64,000 nucleotides of DNA from Paracyclopina nana (Eukaryota > Arthropoda > Copepoda > Cyclopoida > Cyclopettidae): the NCBI GenBank assembly GCA_019096065.1, contig JAGUCH010000001.1, positions 7,440,001 to 7,504,000 of the forward strand, written 5' to 3'. Of the stretch, positions 41,731-55,800 are shown piece after piece. Positions within the stretch are counted from its first letter, which is position 1, and each line of letters starts with the position of its first letter. The notes under the pieces are model-generated. The model did no database searches. It was given only the letters and a program-made list of their open reading frames with translations, and was not told the DNA's origin. The translations under genes and the position numbers were made by a program.

Positions 41731-44700
41731 TATGCCGCTTCTGAACGACAACTAGTCAGAATTATGTCCTATTTAAAGTTTCTGTGGTTGTGCGATAAGT
41801 TATTTACACAACACTCTCATTGCATTGTTTATTACAGGATGACACACTCATCGAATTTCCTCATTCGCTCGTTAATTTCGCATCGCAGCATTGAATTTAC
41901 TGATGAAGTGATTCACGATAAGTCTTGAATCATTGTACTGCTTGTCGAAATTGCCCAATTATTAAAAAATCGTACCCGCAAATATGTCTAGCTCGCTGCT
42001 GATGCAAATCCCAACCTACCATTCATGAGGGGAAGCAACAATTTTCGGCTCTTTAGCATCTTTTTATCTGATTCACGCCACGCATCTCAAGTTCATTCGG
42101 CAGATGCAGTGTTTTGATTTTATCTCCACTGTATAGAATTTTTGCGAGTGAGCTGAGTATCATTACTCTTCTATGCGTCAATGATCTTTAGCCCTGATCA
42201 CTTTTACATTAGCCGGCAATGTCACGGACTCAAGTTCACGCTCCAACAATTAGATCATGAATCCCAATAACATGACTTTTCCACTGAAATTAGCTTTCCT
42301 ATTTGGCAGTCCGCCGGCGCGAGCGGGCGTAGGGTATCTTTCTTTGATTGTAGTTGATGGATGGACTCCATGATAATGTGGTACAAATGCAGTGTGCCAT
42401 TATTGGTACTCATGTTTGGTCAATGATCTTAATGTGAGTACCACATGCTGCTGTGCACAAGATGATCTGTAGTATAAGGTGAGATCTATGCTCAGCTTTA
42501 CTATAACACGTCATCGGACTATACTATGGTAGGGTGCAGGACGAAATTTCTATTTAAATCTGTGGAATTTTCTTTGTGTTACAATATATGGATTCAAAGT
42601 TATCCCCAAAAACCCATAAAAACAGCCAGAATTTATTTTATGATGAGATAAAGTTGGGAAAAGGCTGGTAACACTTTCAGGCATGTGATGCAAGTGAGCG
42701 TGAGCGCTCACTCTCACACTGGTTTATCCAGTTCATGAATTTGAATTTCGCGCTTTTTTTATGTACTAGCGCTACTGGAGCGCTCCCTATCGGAGGACGA
42801 AATAACTATTATAGTTTCGTGATTCAAAAGTACAATTGTTCCGTCTGGATTGCTCGATAGAGATCCCCCTGGCTGTGCAGTGATTCAATATGCACCAGTA
42901 CAAATCGAGTGTTATTGTTTGACCGCAAATCCTTCAGGAATACGATGTACTGCCATGCCTGTCCTATAGGCTCAGTATACCAGTGTAGGGATTTTTGGGG
43001 GAAGTGCCTTTCTGCCGCGCATATATGCTAAAACAGTTTCGATTACGACATAAAGCGTTGGCGAAAAAGAGAACAGCCCTATTTGGTATACCAAAAGGGG
43101 TCTTGAGAGAGTTAGGATCCATTTAAAGTCGCAATAAAAAGATCCCAGAATGCAAATGTGAATGACTGCTAACGAGGCACATTACCCTGGGAAAATGGCG
43201 CCCCGCCGAGCCTGCTAAAAGATGGAGGAAAAACGTGGGCGGATGTGGATCTAGCCAGCAAAGTTGAGGCAAAAACTTTAGCCGTCACATTAGAGATGCG
43301 AAAATGCTAGAGTGCTAGATGGAACTCTGAATGGGAGGCACGTGGCCAAGGGGTTTGAGGATGAGAAAAAACATCATCCCACTATGATATGTCGTCCATA
43401 TGAACAGGAAGCGCCAACAATGTGGCAACACAAACAATCCATTAGGCGCGCGATATATGGGATACAAATGATGATGGGAGGCTTTTTACGTGAAGCTTTC
43501 CAAAGGCCAAAACAGCGTGACGCCAGAAAATCAGTCATCATGGCTCGTTGGCTCGCGAAACAACCAAAAAAGACAGTTCCCCTGCTCAAAAGCACTCCTT
43601 CGTTGATTAGTAAAAGTGACAAGCCCCTCCCAGCAATGCGTTATAACCGAAATGGCACACTACTCAAACTTCGTATTTGCCTGCTCTCTAAGTACATTAC
43701 TGTGGCTAAGAATGCAATATTGTTGCCTTTGCATTTCTCTTCCTGGCAAGCTGTTTACGAGGCTTTTTTGTCTCGCTCCTTTCGTTGTGACTATTAGCAT
43801 CCTTGGGGCGGAAATCGTGGGACGTGAAAGCAGGAAACAGACGACATTTCTGTACCCATTTGTTCACGATGTGCATGCAGAGAAAAAGGATATAAAGAAT
43901 GTTAGGCGCAGCCCCTTTCTTCTTGCACAAATGCGGATTGGATGCCAACGAGCTTTTCCCGTCCCACGGCTATCTCTTCTTCAAATTGCCCCCCTAAAAG
44001 TGTCATTTCAAATAAACTGGCTGGTTTCAGTTTTTTCCCTCAAAAAAGCTAATGGCTGTTCATAACAGGAGAGTAATCTGGGCCATTGTGAGGAGAAAAT
44101 GGAACCTATTTTGGCAGAGCTAGACTTAATCCCCTTTGTAGTTGTCCAACTCTCCATATAGCTTGCTTTCTGCATGAAAGGGACCATTGCCATTGTGTAC
44201 GTTGAGTTTCCAAGAAACCCAAAGCATTAGAAAACAAATCTTCATTTCGGATTTTCACACAGTAACGCCAAATGAATGGCGGCGGTTTGGCTGGAGCCCC
44301 ATACTGAGCTGCACAAAAGCTTACAGATTGAAATTTCATGAGACTCATTAAAGCCACATACCTATAATAGTGTGTGCCTTACCCACATTCAGGCGAAAAA
44401 GTGCACGTCCGAAGCATCTTATTGTTGCTGCACACACCTGTCCAATGAGGACACGCAGGGTGCGTGGTGGGGATTTGAGGAAGCTTTTAATGATAACAAT
44501 AATTTAAGCGGCCTCCCGTGGACTATGTGTGCGAAAGATGAGCACCACCAGCAGAATGTGTCACAAAGTTGCTGGCAATTCTGAATGAATGTCGTGGATG
44601 AATGAATACTCGCGCATTTTGAGTTCCCTGATTGCTGCATTGTGTTTGACCATTGCCCCCTGCTAAGCCCAGCATCAGCAGGCTGGTCGCACAATTTTCG

Positions 44701-45012
44701 CATAGTTTCTGCAGATGACCGAAATGAATGAATAATTGCTCTGACGCGCGCGGGCTTGAGTTCATCTCAAAATGATTGTCTGCTCTAAATCTTGCCACAG
44801 CCAGACAAAAGCGAAAATAATTGTGTTGGTCCAATGGCACTATTAAAGAGCGTCAGACGTCGAGAAATCTCAAGTTTCAGAGCTATTTATCCGCCATTGA
44901 TGCCTAAGTCACATCATCAAGCAGCAAGTAGTGGTCCAAGCTGGTTAAGGCCGCCAATGAGCTGCTGTAATCTAAATCTGTCTTCTACGTTCATATTGGC
45001 AGGGACTGAATT
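41731..45012. other. Non-coding region between SLC46 gene and MITE copy 2
   Basis: No supported gene. It holds octamers ATGCAAAT at 42002-42009 and 43150-43157, and CCATTGT at 44083-44089 and 44190-44196 (107 bp apart). The 161-aa open frame at 43312-43797 (plus) has low-complexity basic composition, no domain and no splice partner. Confidence 0.5.
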
Positions 45013-45284
45013 CCCAACCAGAAATTCTGAGCCCTCATACGCCATAAAAACTCTCAGTGAAACTTATACGTTTTATCAACATTAAGGTCATTATGTAACA
45101 TTAACTGCCTTGACACCTTGGTAAAATCGAAAATACCCATTTTCCTTGTCACATTCAATTTTTTCCGATTTTTTTACATAGGAAGTTAATGTTACATAAC
45201 GACATAAACTCAACCTGGGTAAAACGAAGCAGTGCTAACACGTTACAATAACTTTCAGAAAACTTGGGAAAATTTCTGGTTGGG
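45013..45284 (+). mobile_element. MITE, copy 2 (272 bp)
   Basis: Same orientation as copy 1, same 14-bp terminal inverted repeats, flanked by TT on both sides. It is 13 bp shorter because of an internal 5-bp loss near 45083 and an 8-bp loss near 45180. It lies about 560 bp past the Dichaete stop codon. Confidence 0.9.
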
Positions 45285-45628
45285 TTGGTAGACTACAATT
45301 CAAATGACCGTTATTGTGATCATCAAATATTCGTCGTCTGTCAAAGACCCTTTTGATCGCTCCACGGCCATTGTCTTGAGGTGCGAAACAACAAAAGGCT
45401 CCTACTGAATTTCCTGGCCAGAAAATGGAGGGAAGAAGGGACTCGGCCGTCCCCAGCTCATTACAACAATACAAATGTCAAAGATTATTTTCGGAGGATC
45501 TTGTTTTGTGTAATGAAATTGGCCCTGGGTGAATTCCCAATTGGCTCACAAAAATAGAAATCTGAGCTAGACTCTGCGGCTCCATTATAAAACAGACAGT
45601 AAATCCCTTTTCTCCTTGAGGATTTTCA

Positions 45629-45634
45629 TTTATT
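45629..45634 (-). terminator. Possible poly(A) signal of Dichaete-like gene
   Basis: AATAAA on the minus strand about 205 bp beyond the stop codon at 45840. Confidence 0.45.
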
Positions 45635-45839
45635 AGAGCACTACTACTATTATTACATATTTCGTGTATTGATTGAACTACATTTCAAAGGAAGCTCGCA
45701 TATTGTAATCTTATAATGAATACACAACATTTCTCGTAAAAAGAGAGAATAAATATAGGATGGAGGAAAATTCTTGACTTTGGAACTTGGCACAGCTTGA
45801 ATTCATCGTTTAAGATTGGGGGTTAACTGCAATCCATGA

Positions 45840-46877
45840 TTAAATGAGAACGCCAACTGGTCTTCTGAGTTGGTCCAAAGATGGAAGTGGGTAGGAGGCT
45901 GCAGCCGCGGCCGCTGCGGCGGCGGCCGCCGAAGAGGCTGCGGAATGTTGTTGAACTTGGTGGTGGTAGTGGAACGAGGGAGGGCTGATGCCGGCCGAGG
46001 CCCCCATCATGCTGGAGGCCATTCCGGGAAGCCCAGCTTTGGAATAGAAAGAGCTGTACAAAGAGTTGAGACTAGAGGTGGCGGCCGCGGAGCTTGACGC
46101 CGCAGCAGCTGCGAAGGGAGACAACTCTGACGAAGATTTCGCCTCGGGCGATGGGGTGGGCATAGAGGCCGGTGGGGAAATGTCCTCCGCAGAAGACGGC
46201 GTGGTAGCGGTGGCCATGGTCGAAGTCGTCGTTGAGGCCGCAAAAGAGGCCCATGGGTAATTGTACCCGTTAAAGATAGGTGCCTGAGATCGCGGAATGG
46301 AGGTCGCCATAGAGGTCGGCGATTTTTGAGGGTCATTGGCCAAATCGAAGGGCGATTGCGTTGATGGCGAAGAGATGAAGGTCTGGTGGAACGGATTCAA
46401 AGGATCCAAGGCCGCGGCCGCGCTTGGCAAGTAGGGAAGGGGGAAGGCCGCATAGCCGCTCTTTTGCAGGGTTTTCGGCTTCCTCCTCGGCCGGTACTTG
46501 TACTCGGGGTGGTCCTTCATGTGTTTCGCCCGGATCCGCTTAGCCTCGTCGATGAAGGGTCGCTTGTCCTCCTCGGTGAGCATCTTCCACTCGGATCCCA
46601 GCCGCTTGGAGATCTCCGAGTTGTGCATCTTGGGGTTGTCTTGGGCGATCTTTCGCCTCTGCAGACGAGACCAAACCATGAATGCGTTCATGGGCCTCTT
46701 GATGTGGTTGGGGTCCTCCTTCTTGCCCGGAGACGTGTTGGCTGTGGCCATGGAGGCCATGGAGGTCATGGCGTAGGGGTTGTAAGAGTTGAACGAGGAC
46801 ACAGCAGCGGGGTTGGCGAACCCGTGCATTCCGTGGAACATGGACATCCCTGAGTGAGTCCCGGACATAATAGTCAT
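45840..46877 (-). CDS. Dichaete: Group B Sox transcription factor, Dichaete-like (single exon)
   Basis: One uninterrupted frame of 345 aa from ATG 46877. A Met/Ser/Ala-rich leader precedes the HMG box at residues 58-128 ([20 protein letters not shown], then [20 protein letters not shown]). The SRLQRR spelling, the NPFHQ block near residue 165, the [14 protein letters not shown] segment and the C-terminal LRRPVGVLI match Dichaete as I recall it (the fly protein ends LRRPVPVLY). FPLPYL after the box is shared with SOX14/21 proteins. The C-terminal third has Ala runs, including eleven in a row. The coding strand is strongly GC-rich compared with surrounding DNA, which opens long false frames on the other strand. 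Lack of introns fits insect Dichaete. Dichaete acts in segmentation, the midline and neural progenitors and binds DNA with POU partners such as Ventral veinless. Confidence 0.92.
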   Translation of the reverse strand: MTIMSGTHSGMSMFHGMHGFANPAAVSSFNSYNPYAMTSMASMATANTSPGKKEDPNHIKRPMNAFMVWSRLQRRKIAQDNPKMHNSEISKRLGSEWKMLTEEDKRPFIDEAKRIRAKHMKDHPEYKYRPRRKPKTLQKSGYAAFPLPYLPSAAAALDPLNPFHQTFISSPSTQSPFDLANDPQKSPTSMATSIPRSQAPIFNGYNYPWASFAASTTTSTMATATTPSSAEDISPPASMPTPSPEAKSSSELSPFAAAAASSSAAATSSLNSLYSSFYSKAGLPGMASSMMGASAGISPPSFHYHHQVQQHSAASSAAAAAAAAAAASYPLPSLDQLRRPVGVLI

Positions 46878-49800
46878 GCCTTTTTCTCTGTCACTTGAAT
46901 GATTATTACTTCACAGAACAGGAGCTGGCGCGATAATGACGGCAAAAACGGCAAATGGAACGGCAGACACTTTGGCGTCGTCGGAGGCGATACCATAGCG
47001 AGACGACGTGGCGACGGCGACCAAATGGCGGCACGGACGCCAATGGCGGATTCACTCAGAGTTCCTCATTGGTGAAGAAACGGGCAAAAACAATGCAGCC
47101 ATTACTTCTTTTCCCCCCACCATGCACCATACACAAAAGTCTCCTCCTCAATTTGCCCATAGATGCTCTTTCAAAGCTAGCAGTAACTGAGGAGCCCATT
47201 ATTGTCGAAAAAAGAAGAAGTCGACTCAACTGCAACGCGCAACCTTTCATGTGTCAGATCAATGAGCTCAGGAAATGTAGTTGCTCTTCCCGCAAAAATG
47301 AAACGTGCTCTGAATAAGATGATATTGAAATTAATCCTACCTTTCTTTTCTATCTCTTCTTGGACCGCTTTAGGCCATGATTGAAATTTGAAACTAGGCC
47401 GATCGTCCAGCTCCAACATGTTTATTTTCGCTGTTATTGTTTATCTTTCAGTTACTATGGCTACTTTCCTAAGCGAGGCCCAAACAAGCCAAAAATTACG
47501 AAATAACGCCGAATTGTTTAAGCGAATAATTACGAACTGTATGTAAACAATTGCTTGTGATATTTGGGCCTATCATCAGCTGACCATGCTCATTAATGTT
47601 TTTTTTTCTTTTGACGTGCAAATTGAAGTGAAATGTGAACGCTCAGGAGATGTCCAAGCGGACTCGAGAAAAGGATAAAGCAGTGGCCTTACAATGCGAA
47701 GCGTTTCCCTCCTCTTAATCGGAGGTGAAAAACAAAAAAAAGGTAAGACAGAATTTACATTTTTTCATCTTATTTTTTGAACTCATTATGTCCCATTCTT
47801 CATGCTACAATGCCCTGCAGGTTTCAGCAGTCTTCTTGAGGGCAACTTCCACGAAGTGTGCATTCTGCTGACGAAACAAAACTACTTTTTGAGAACTTTT
47901 GCATCAGAACATTGCAGTTTCTTAAGTCAGCGATGAGCATGATGTTTTATGATCAATTTTAACCCAGCTGTTGGACGCAGTGCGTTGCAAAAAGCATCAT
48001 TGCAATGCTACGAGTAGATGATGTTGTGTACTCGGTGTGATTTGTAATCCGGACAGTATGTTGAACATGAAAGCTTTCTCAATATTGGCACCTCATTTTG
48101 TGGCACAGACAATTTATGCGATATCGAATTGATCCCGCTCATTCTTTGCCACTTAACACATCTGCTTCCATTAAATGCGATACGCTCAAAATATTGTACG
48201 AGTCGTTTCATTGTATCCACATTACATGAGGCTAATTGGCCAGAAGTCATTTATATCACGAAAAATATTCATATGTACGCAGAGGAGATTTTTTTACGCC
48301 TGTTTGAATCTTAGATAAATTATTTCATCCAACTCCGCCTACTCCATGCCAAAAACGTACGTGCTGCAATCCAGGAGCATGCATGTAGAAATAGAAAAAT
48401 GGCAAATTGCTACGCTTTTTGGGCTTTTGCATTTAACTCTGCTATATTTAGTCTTTTTGGCCGAATCAAGTTCTTTTATCTGCATTTTATAAAGGCACGA
48501 AAACAAAATGGCATTCACATTTTTGTAAGGAACACGAGTTCCGTATTCTTTTGTGCAAGCTAGCTTTGGGGTTAAGGAAAGTGTTTTTCATTTTGCACTT
48601 ATTGTGGTGCTCGCTCAAATGCTTTGAGCAGTATTACACTATGCTACACACAAGTTGAAATGGGACACTTTTTCAATGTGTGCTTTGTCCAACAATCAAA
48701 ACCAATCATGGACTTGTATTGTTGAGAGAAGGGGACAATCCCAATTTTTTCGTTTTGATAATATAACAAAACATGAATTCAATGGAATTTTTCCCAAGTG
48801 AGACTGGGTTAGCATTGTAAAGCAATTTGAGTAAATGCTCGTTTTTTATCCACCAACTAGCAAGCACACCACTTGGCACCCCTTGCTTGCAATTACATTT
48901 AAGCTCAGCTTGCTGGGAGCTGATATGATCTATTCCCTTATATGGAATTAAAGTTTACGGTAAATTTCATTGAAACATCAGCAATTTTTTTCAAGATTGA
49001 TTCAAAGCAGACATGGCAAAAGCTTCATTTTGGGCTAAAAGATAGTTGTTAATTATAAATGTGGCTATTCATTTAATCACTGATAGTTTGAGGCTCATTG
49101 GATCCGTCATTTGGAAGTGCGATTGAATTCATTGGATCATTACTAATTCGTGGATCTCCATCCAGCAAGCGAGGGTCTAGCTCACATATGTCCACACAAT
49201 CAACGGCAGATCCCATGCTTGATAACATTAGAAAAAATTGGCTCATGAGTTGTGTTAGCTGGCAGAAAAACTAGGGGGGGTTAAAAAAGTCCTGTGTCAT
49301 TCAAGTGGGTTTGTTAAATTTAATTGGTCGCGGTTGGCTCCCAAATGTGTAACGCTTTTGATGGCTTCCAAGCTGAAAATTCCCTCCAATAAAATTATCA
49401 TCATGGCTTTTTGCAGACTAATTCTATGATTTACCGTGATTTTCGTGCCATATGCTTCGTTTTGACCAGAGCTTTTTGGAATTTGAAGCGCTCAGCACAC
49501 TCAAGTAGTTGAAGCTATTTTGGTGAAATACTAACAGCAGCAAGGAAGGCCTCTCGGTTGGTAGAATTAGTTCCGGATTAAGGCAACTAATGCAATCCTC
49601 ATCTTGAAATGTTTGAATAATGAAGTCTGAATAGAATTTTCATGCTTGCTGAATAGCCCTTTTGAGAGTGTCTGTCATTTTTTGGATTATGCTGCATGCA
49701 CTTTGGTGGGAACCCGAAAAGAAGGAAATTAGACATACTGTAAGGATTCCCTTTGTGGTAAATGAAGTTCGTCGTCGCAGCCATAATAATACTTCTCCAG

Positions 49801-52800
49801 TGTGTGTGGTGTTGAGTTTTAAAAAGCTGCTAGCATCTTTTCAAATGCAGATAGTTTAGTTTCAAACTAGGGAAAGTTGTCACTCTCCTATTGTCGTTTC
49901 CTCTTTGCAAAGTTGTTACTCGAGATTGCTGCTGTGGCTGACAACAATCTCCAGCTCCTTCTCAAGCTGGCTTTCAATAGCTGACAAATTTGGAATTTGA
50001 AATATACTATTTAGGAGGAGTGTTTGCTTTGTAAAATGGATTCCTGGTCTATCTAGCTGGGTGGCTACTGAAACATTTTTGAGTCCTCCATTGTGCTGAT
50101 TATTTGCTTTCAAAGCAAACTTGGAAATGCACTTTCTCTGCTACAAAGAGGATTGTTTTCTAATTCGACTTAAAGCTGCTGTCTTTTTGAAAAAGTGCCG
50201 TTTTCATAGTCCCTCCTCTGAAAAGGTGATGGGGCTCTTTGTCATCGTTAAAAGTGCTCGAGACATTTTTATCTGTCAAGTAAACAAATGATAAGTAACA
50301 ACTGAATGGAGTTGAATTGGTGCACAGTTATTGTCAAACGTTTGACCCCTTCTTCCCTTAGGCTAACAGCCCCATTAATGTAACGAGCCTTGGCTTTGAT
50401 TTATTGCAAATTGTGGCGAGCTATTTCACGTTTTTTCGACCAAGCCATTTACTTGAGAAATGGAGTTTTCTTCATTTGCTAGGCAAAGTGCGGAATAGCA
50501 TTGGCTTGCGAGAAGCTCTTCTGTTCCCACGATCACGGACACAATCGAGATATGATGAAGATGATAAAGACGTTTGGGGTTCAAGTGCATTCATTCCCTC
50601 TTTTTTCATGTGTCATTGTAAAATGTATGGCCTTACTAAAGTTTCAAAAGAACGGTTCACAATTTGAACCAGAAGAATTTTAATCAGCGACCTGAATGAA
50701 AACTATAAATCACTGGAAAGCTAAGTTTTTAACATGATCTGGGGGGACGCCAGCCAATACAAAAAGTAGTTTCTATTATTGAAAAGTGCCTCAACTTCTA
50801 TGATAGCAAACATCCAGGAATTCCGAATCTATGGCACATTTGAAGGCAACACACCTCAGGGGAACCCTAGAGGAGCTAAAGTGTTACATTCAGTGGTGAT
50901 GCCTTATCTTGACTGGCATCTAGTCCAATGGGGAGCGTGGGATGATGCTCCTCGGGGCCAATCAGGCCATGTGACATCTGATGAATGGACCATGAAGCAC
51001 AACAATGGAGCTACTTAGCAGAAATGAAAGAATTTCAAAGAAAGGATGAATTTTGAGGGACCCATAACACTTTTACGGCAAATTACACATTTAGCTAAGG
51101 CAAAACTTTGAAGTAACACACTTTTCTCCTCGATCCTCTGATTTAGCAAATTGCGGCTAGTTCAATTCTCCGTTTGTGGTAAGATCTTGCGAAACTCGGA
51201 CATGCTTTTACTTAAAATCATTACAATGTTACAATTAGAAATCTGACTAGTTTGCTTAGCTACCATATCCATAGTGAATTGGGCATCATATGCTCTCCAC
51301 GAAAATATTGCTGAAGCCTTTGATCTTTTCATAGCCAGGTGTGCAGACAAAAGCATTTTATGAGCTTGGAATGTCATTTATATGGTACCTGCGCTTTAAA
51401 GAAAAATCCTCAATTAATCATGGATAAATCGGAGGTAGCTTCATTTGAACAAGTTATTGAATTAAGCACCCCCTTCTGCGCTCAGTCAGTCACTGTTGCC
51501 CAGTGAGGTTACCTGGTATTCCACACTATGGAGCTTCTAGGATGGGAAATGCCAATTGCAAATATACGAGAAAGGAGGCAAATACTCTAGTAGAGTATCT
51601 CAATCAACAGAAAAAATGCCTGATCCGGCTGTTATTTTTAGAGCTAATTTATCCCATAGTGCAAGCTTTGCAACAGCTCAGACTTTATTGTGTGTGACAG
51701 CCAGCCATAATCGTTCTTACCATTCACAATTGTTAGTGTGAATGCAGAGCAAAAACAAGACTTTTATTATATATTGTACCTATAGTGTGCTACGCTCAAA
51801 AGAATCCCATGCATACAACAAAAGGTTTGAACTCACTAGAATAGAAAACTTAACAAATACACATGTTTGTCTTCTCTAAATCAATATGATACATTCATGC
51901 AATGTGTGTCAGTTGCAAAAACGTCACTGAAGCTAATTTAAAAACTTCTAGAAGTAACACCAACGAATTTCGCAAGGCATAGCTGGTATTTCGAAATTGG
52001 ATTGCAACAACAGGGTACTTCAAACGGAATAACAGAGGTAATGAATTGTGGTATGGCACCCATTTGAAGTATAGGCTTTTCGGTCGCGTAAAATGTTGAA
52101 AATATGCTGTGGGCGTTCCCGCCTCCATCCAGCCCTTCTTAACTGATGACTCGATGAAAAATCGTCGACGCTCATGATAAAATGCCATCATCTAGCTCTC
52201 AAATAAATGATGATGAAAGCCAGCACTGCACTGGGGTCACATTCTAAAAGATATGCCACAGTCACAATAAAATTCCACGGCATATGGGGAACTTTTTCAC
52301 GGTGTCATCTATTACTCATCCAGGTCACATTAAAAGAGAATTGTCGCATAGCAGCTAGAATTCAAGAGCGCAGCAACATTTTTATGGCTGAGAAGTAGCA
52401 GGCTTTTTTCATTCATTTTTCTCACTTAAAGTAGCTAAAAGACAGTGAGTATGAAGGCCGAAGTGGCTCCGGATCTAGTCTCACGCGCTGCAAAAAAAAT
52501 CTGGAAATAATGGCTTCTGCACATTTTGAAGAGCTAATTGTGGCTTTTAGTGAGGTGATGATGAGTGGACACTTTTGGCATGACAATCCAAATGAGAGAC
52601 AATGTCAGAACTTACAGCAGCACCGCTAGTGGGATTCATTATTTTCTAAGGCATTGCTACTGGAATTAGTCGTCATGACATAGACAATAATGTGAGTAGA
52701 GACCTGCAATGGGATTCTGGTTGGAGTATAGTGTAAGTCTTTTTCAGAAATTGCTAATAATGCTTTGACTGTGCGCAATCACTTTGCAGCATTTGGCAAG

Positions 52801-55800
52801 AGTATTTTGAGCTTCTTTTGTTCTTGCCATGATCAATTAAAGAGTCAATCTCTATTGATGCACGACCTTTAGGCGTTATTTTAGCTGCGAGTCACTTTTT
52901 TTGCTGTTGATTTCTTTCTTTTTCTGTTTTGTTTCACACTTTCACGCTTTGATGCGAATGATGAAGTTTGACTTTTGTATTCTTTGCTTTCCCACAGTAG
53001 AACAACTGCTGCTATTATAGTGGCCAATAATTGAACGTCACGACTATTGCCTCGATTGTCGGCTAGCTTTACCTCCTCTCCGCTTCAAACTAGACTCTAA
53101 ACACAGTATTAATTTTTCTGCATCTGTTCTGTATATTCAAAGTTAATGTTCTAAGGTGCCTTTATTTTGAAAGCTCGATCAGAGTGTCACAGCTCGATTT
53201 GTGAAAGTTATGAAATGAGGAAAAGGATCATTATTTTTCCCCATTTTCAAAGAGCAAATCAATATCATACCCTTGACATTATGCATGAAAAATTAATGAT
53301 GCCCGTAAGTGAGAAATTCTGCATTTACGCAAGATGCACGGAGATGTCACCATGAATACTTTTATAAGGCGCAACGTTGAGTTGCGGTATCGCGCAACCT
53401 TTTAATACTTTAAATTAGCGCGTACCATAAAAAAGTCGACTGCAGCTTTTCGCCCACCTACTCAAGGCAGCAATCGCCAAAAGCCAGCAACAGTGTCTGC
53501 CAGTCAGCAGAAAAAAACGCTGAAAGATCCTTTTAAGGACACAAAGGCCGTTTAATTGAGAAATGTGCCAAACGATCAATATCAGCTCGTCATACATTGC
53601 CCATGTTTGGTACACTAACCCTTCAATAGATTTTTTTACTTGTTAAATCGAGTTTAATCGTCAAGATCTTTTTCATTTGAAACACTCTTTCATTTTTGGC
53701 CTGCTGTGGGGTGTCGTAATATGATTCCATAAATAACCGCTGCGTTGAGTCGGGGGAAATAACATTGGGGAACGTTATGACCACAAAAGTGGTGAAATGA
53801 GTTCCTGGAGAGAGCATCATTCTTCTCAACCTGCAACTACACTCCAAGGCCCTAATCCCCTCCAAATGTGGTCTTGGATTTGAGCATGTTTTTTCTGTCT
53901 GTGAATGAGGCCGTCAATCGATCTGTAGTATCATCAGAAGAGCATAGTAGAGCTTTGGTAATACTTTTACGTACTTTGTAGTCGATCAAAGAGGCACATC
54001 AAACGCCTTCTTCTCCTTCTGGTGCTCTTTCGTACCGCACTGAAGGAACTGTGCAGTACTTGCTTCTTCGTCTTGTGCAAGATGATGTTTGGATGCACTT
54101 CCCTCATTGTTCTGACGGAGTCCGGAAAGTGCGACTAGCTTACGCCCGCGCTGCTGGTCAGAGGAACATGATTGGCAATAGCCCCAATTTTCATCTGGGT
54201 GAAGTGGCCAAAAGGGTTGGTGTGGGATGGATGAGGATGATGGTGGCTACATCTTCTTTAATCTTTTTCGCCTCAAAAGTCGTGTACTTCGCTCGAGAGG
54301 TAAGGACGCAAGAGGAATGGATTATGCATATTTTCGCAGCCCCAGAATGTTAAAGTCGAGCATGTTGCTCCTTGTCTTGTGTCACAAAACCCATTTACTT
54401 GGAGGCCACTGAGGCGGAAAGAGCCTGTTATTGTCCTCGTCATCTCCTTTCTGAGGTCTGACCACATGAAGGGAAAGGATCGATAAAATACATCGCTGCT
54501 GTTCCTACTCCGATCACAGAGCCGCCGGAATGAATAATGGAGCTGTTTACGTTTTCACGACCCAATAGAGATTGAGATACCATCGCGGAAAATTGTTATG
54601 GTCACTACAGCGCAGGATACGTGGGTACATTCTGCTGTTTCATTTTGCCATTCCGGTTGGTTAAACATAGAAGCCAGCACAACGTAACTTATTCATTGCA
54701 AGACGGTGGCATGGTATATAGCTCGCGAGTGTACCACTCCTATGGCAAATTTCAGAAGATGTGAAAGGTCTCTGGATATTTGAACAAAGGCCCCTTTGAC
54801 ATGCATAAAAAATGGCTAGATTAAAAATACGTTTCCAGCCTACAAAATGGCAGTTTGAATTTGATTCTTGAAAGGCGCATTTTTGTTAAATATGTAGTAC
54901 AAGCAAAATAACGAAAAGAGAAAATATGGCAGCATTTCGAGCAGTATGAAAGGGCAGAAATGCATTTCTGCTGCTAAATTTATACTAAAGCATTGAAACT
55001 CTCTCTCTCTCTCTCTCTGTGTGTATGGATGTAAGAAAAAACCTATTTTGCAAAGCATCTCTAGGGACAGCAGACATGGCAAAAGAATTTGAAGCAAAAA
55101 GAAAGCAGCTTTGCACCCTTTTAAAATGGAGCATACTCTCGCAATTTTGGCCCGGCCTATTTCCTCTTTTTTGCATTCTTTTCCTCTTCCCTTGGTTGCG
55201 CTAGTAAGGCTCTTTTTCCTTTGCTGTTGACGGATATTTGGCGTCACTAAGTAGTATACTACTTGAAGCAAGAAAAAGCCACATGCTGAGCATCTCACAC
55301 CACATTACTTTGATGATCCCTAAGTAACTCGCAGCTCCTCTGGGCTGTTGGAGATGGAAACGAGAAAACATTGTCTTGGCAACAGCAAGCGAGCAGCGAC
55401 CAGCCTTCCGCTGCTATTTCAACAAGAGAATTTTCAGCCAATTTTAAGCTGGAAATTGCACTGAAAGAACGGCGAAGAATTGCTGCTCCTTGCTTTTAAT
55501 GCATAATGAAAACTTCCCAGATCTCTTCAATGCGGAATACATAACTGTTGGCTGTATAAAGTGGCAGTTATCTAGAGCCGCGCTGGCCTAACAGGATTCA
55601 TGCTCAACAAAGATTTGGCCCCTTTCTTGCAGCCATCCCACCTATAGCTCTTTTTCGCACATATTCTACGTTGTGCATTGGACGACGAGTGGATCTCAAG
55701 TTTTTGCTTTCTAAGGTCACGACCATCGCGTGCACAAAGTCCAATCGAGCCTCAAGAGCTTTATTTCGGAAAACACACTGCGATTATTTCTTTATGGTTC

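Noticed and set aside
43312-43797. 161-codon plus-strand frame downstream of Dichaete
   Set aside because: Composition is irregular, no motif is visible, and other frames overlap it.
45870-46853. Plus-strand frames of 60-155 codons opposite Dichaete
   Set aside because: Shadows of the GC-rich Dichaete coding sequence; the minus-strand frame has the complete HMG box.
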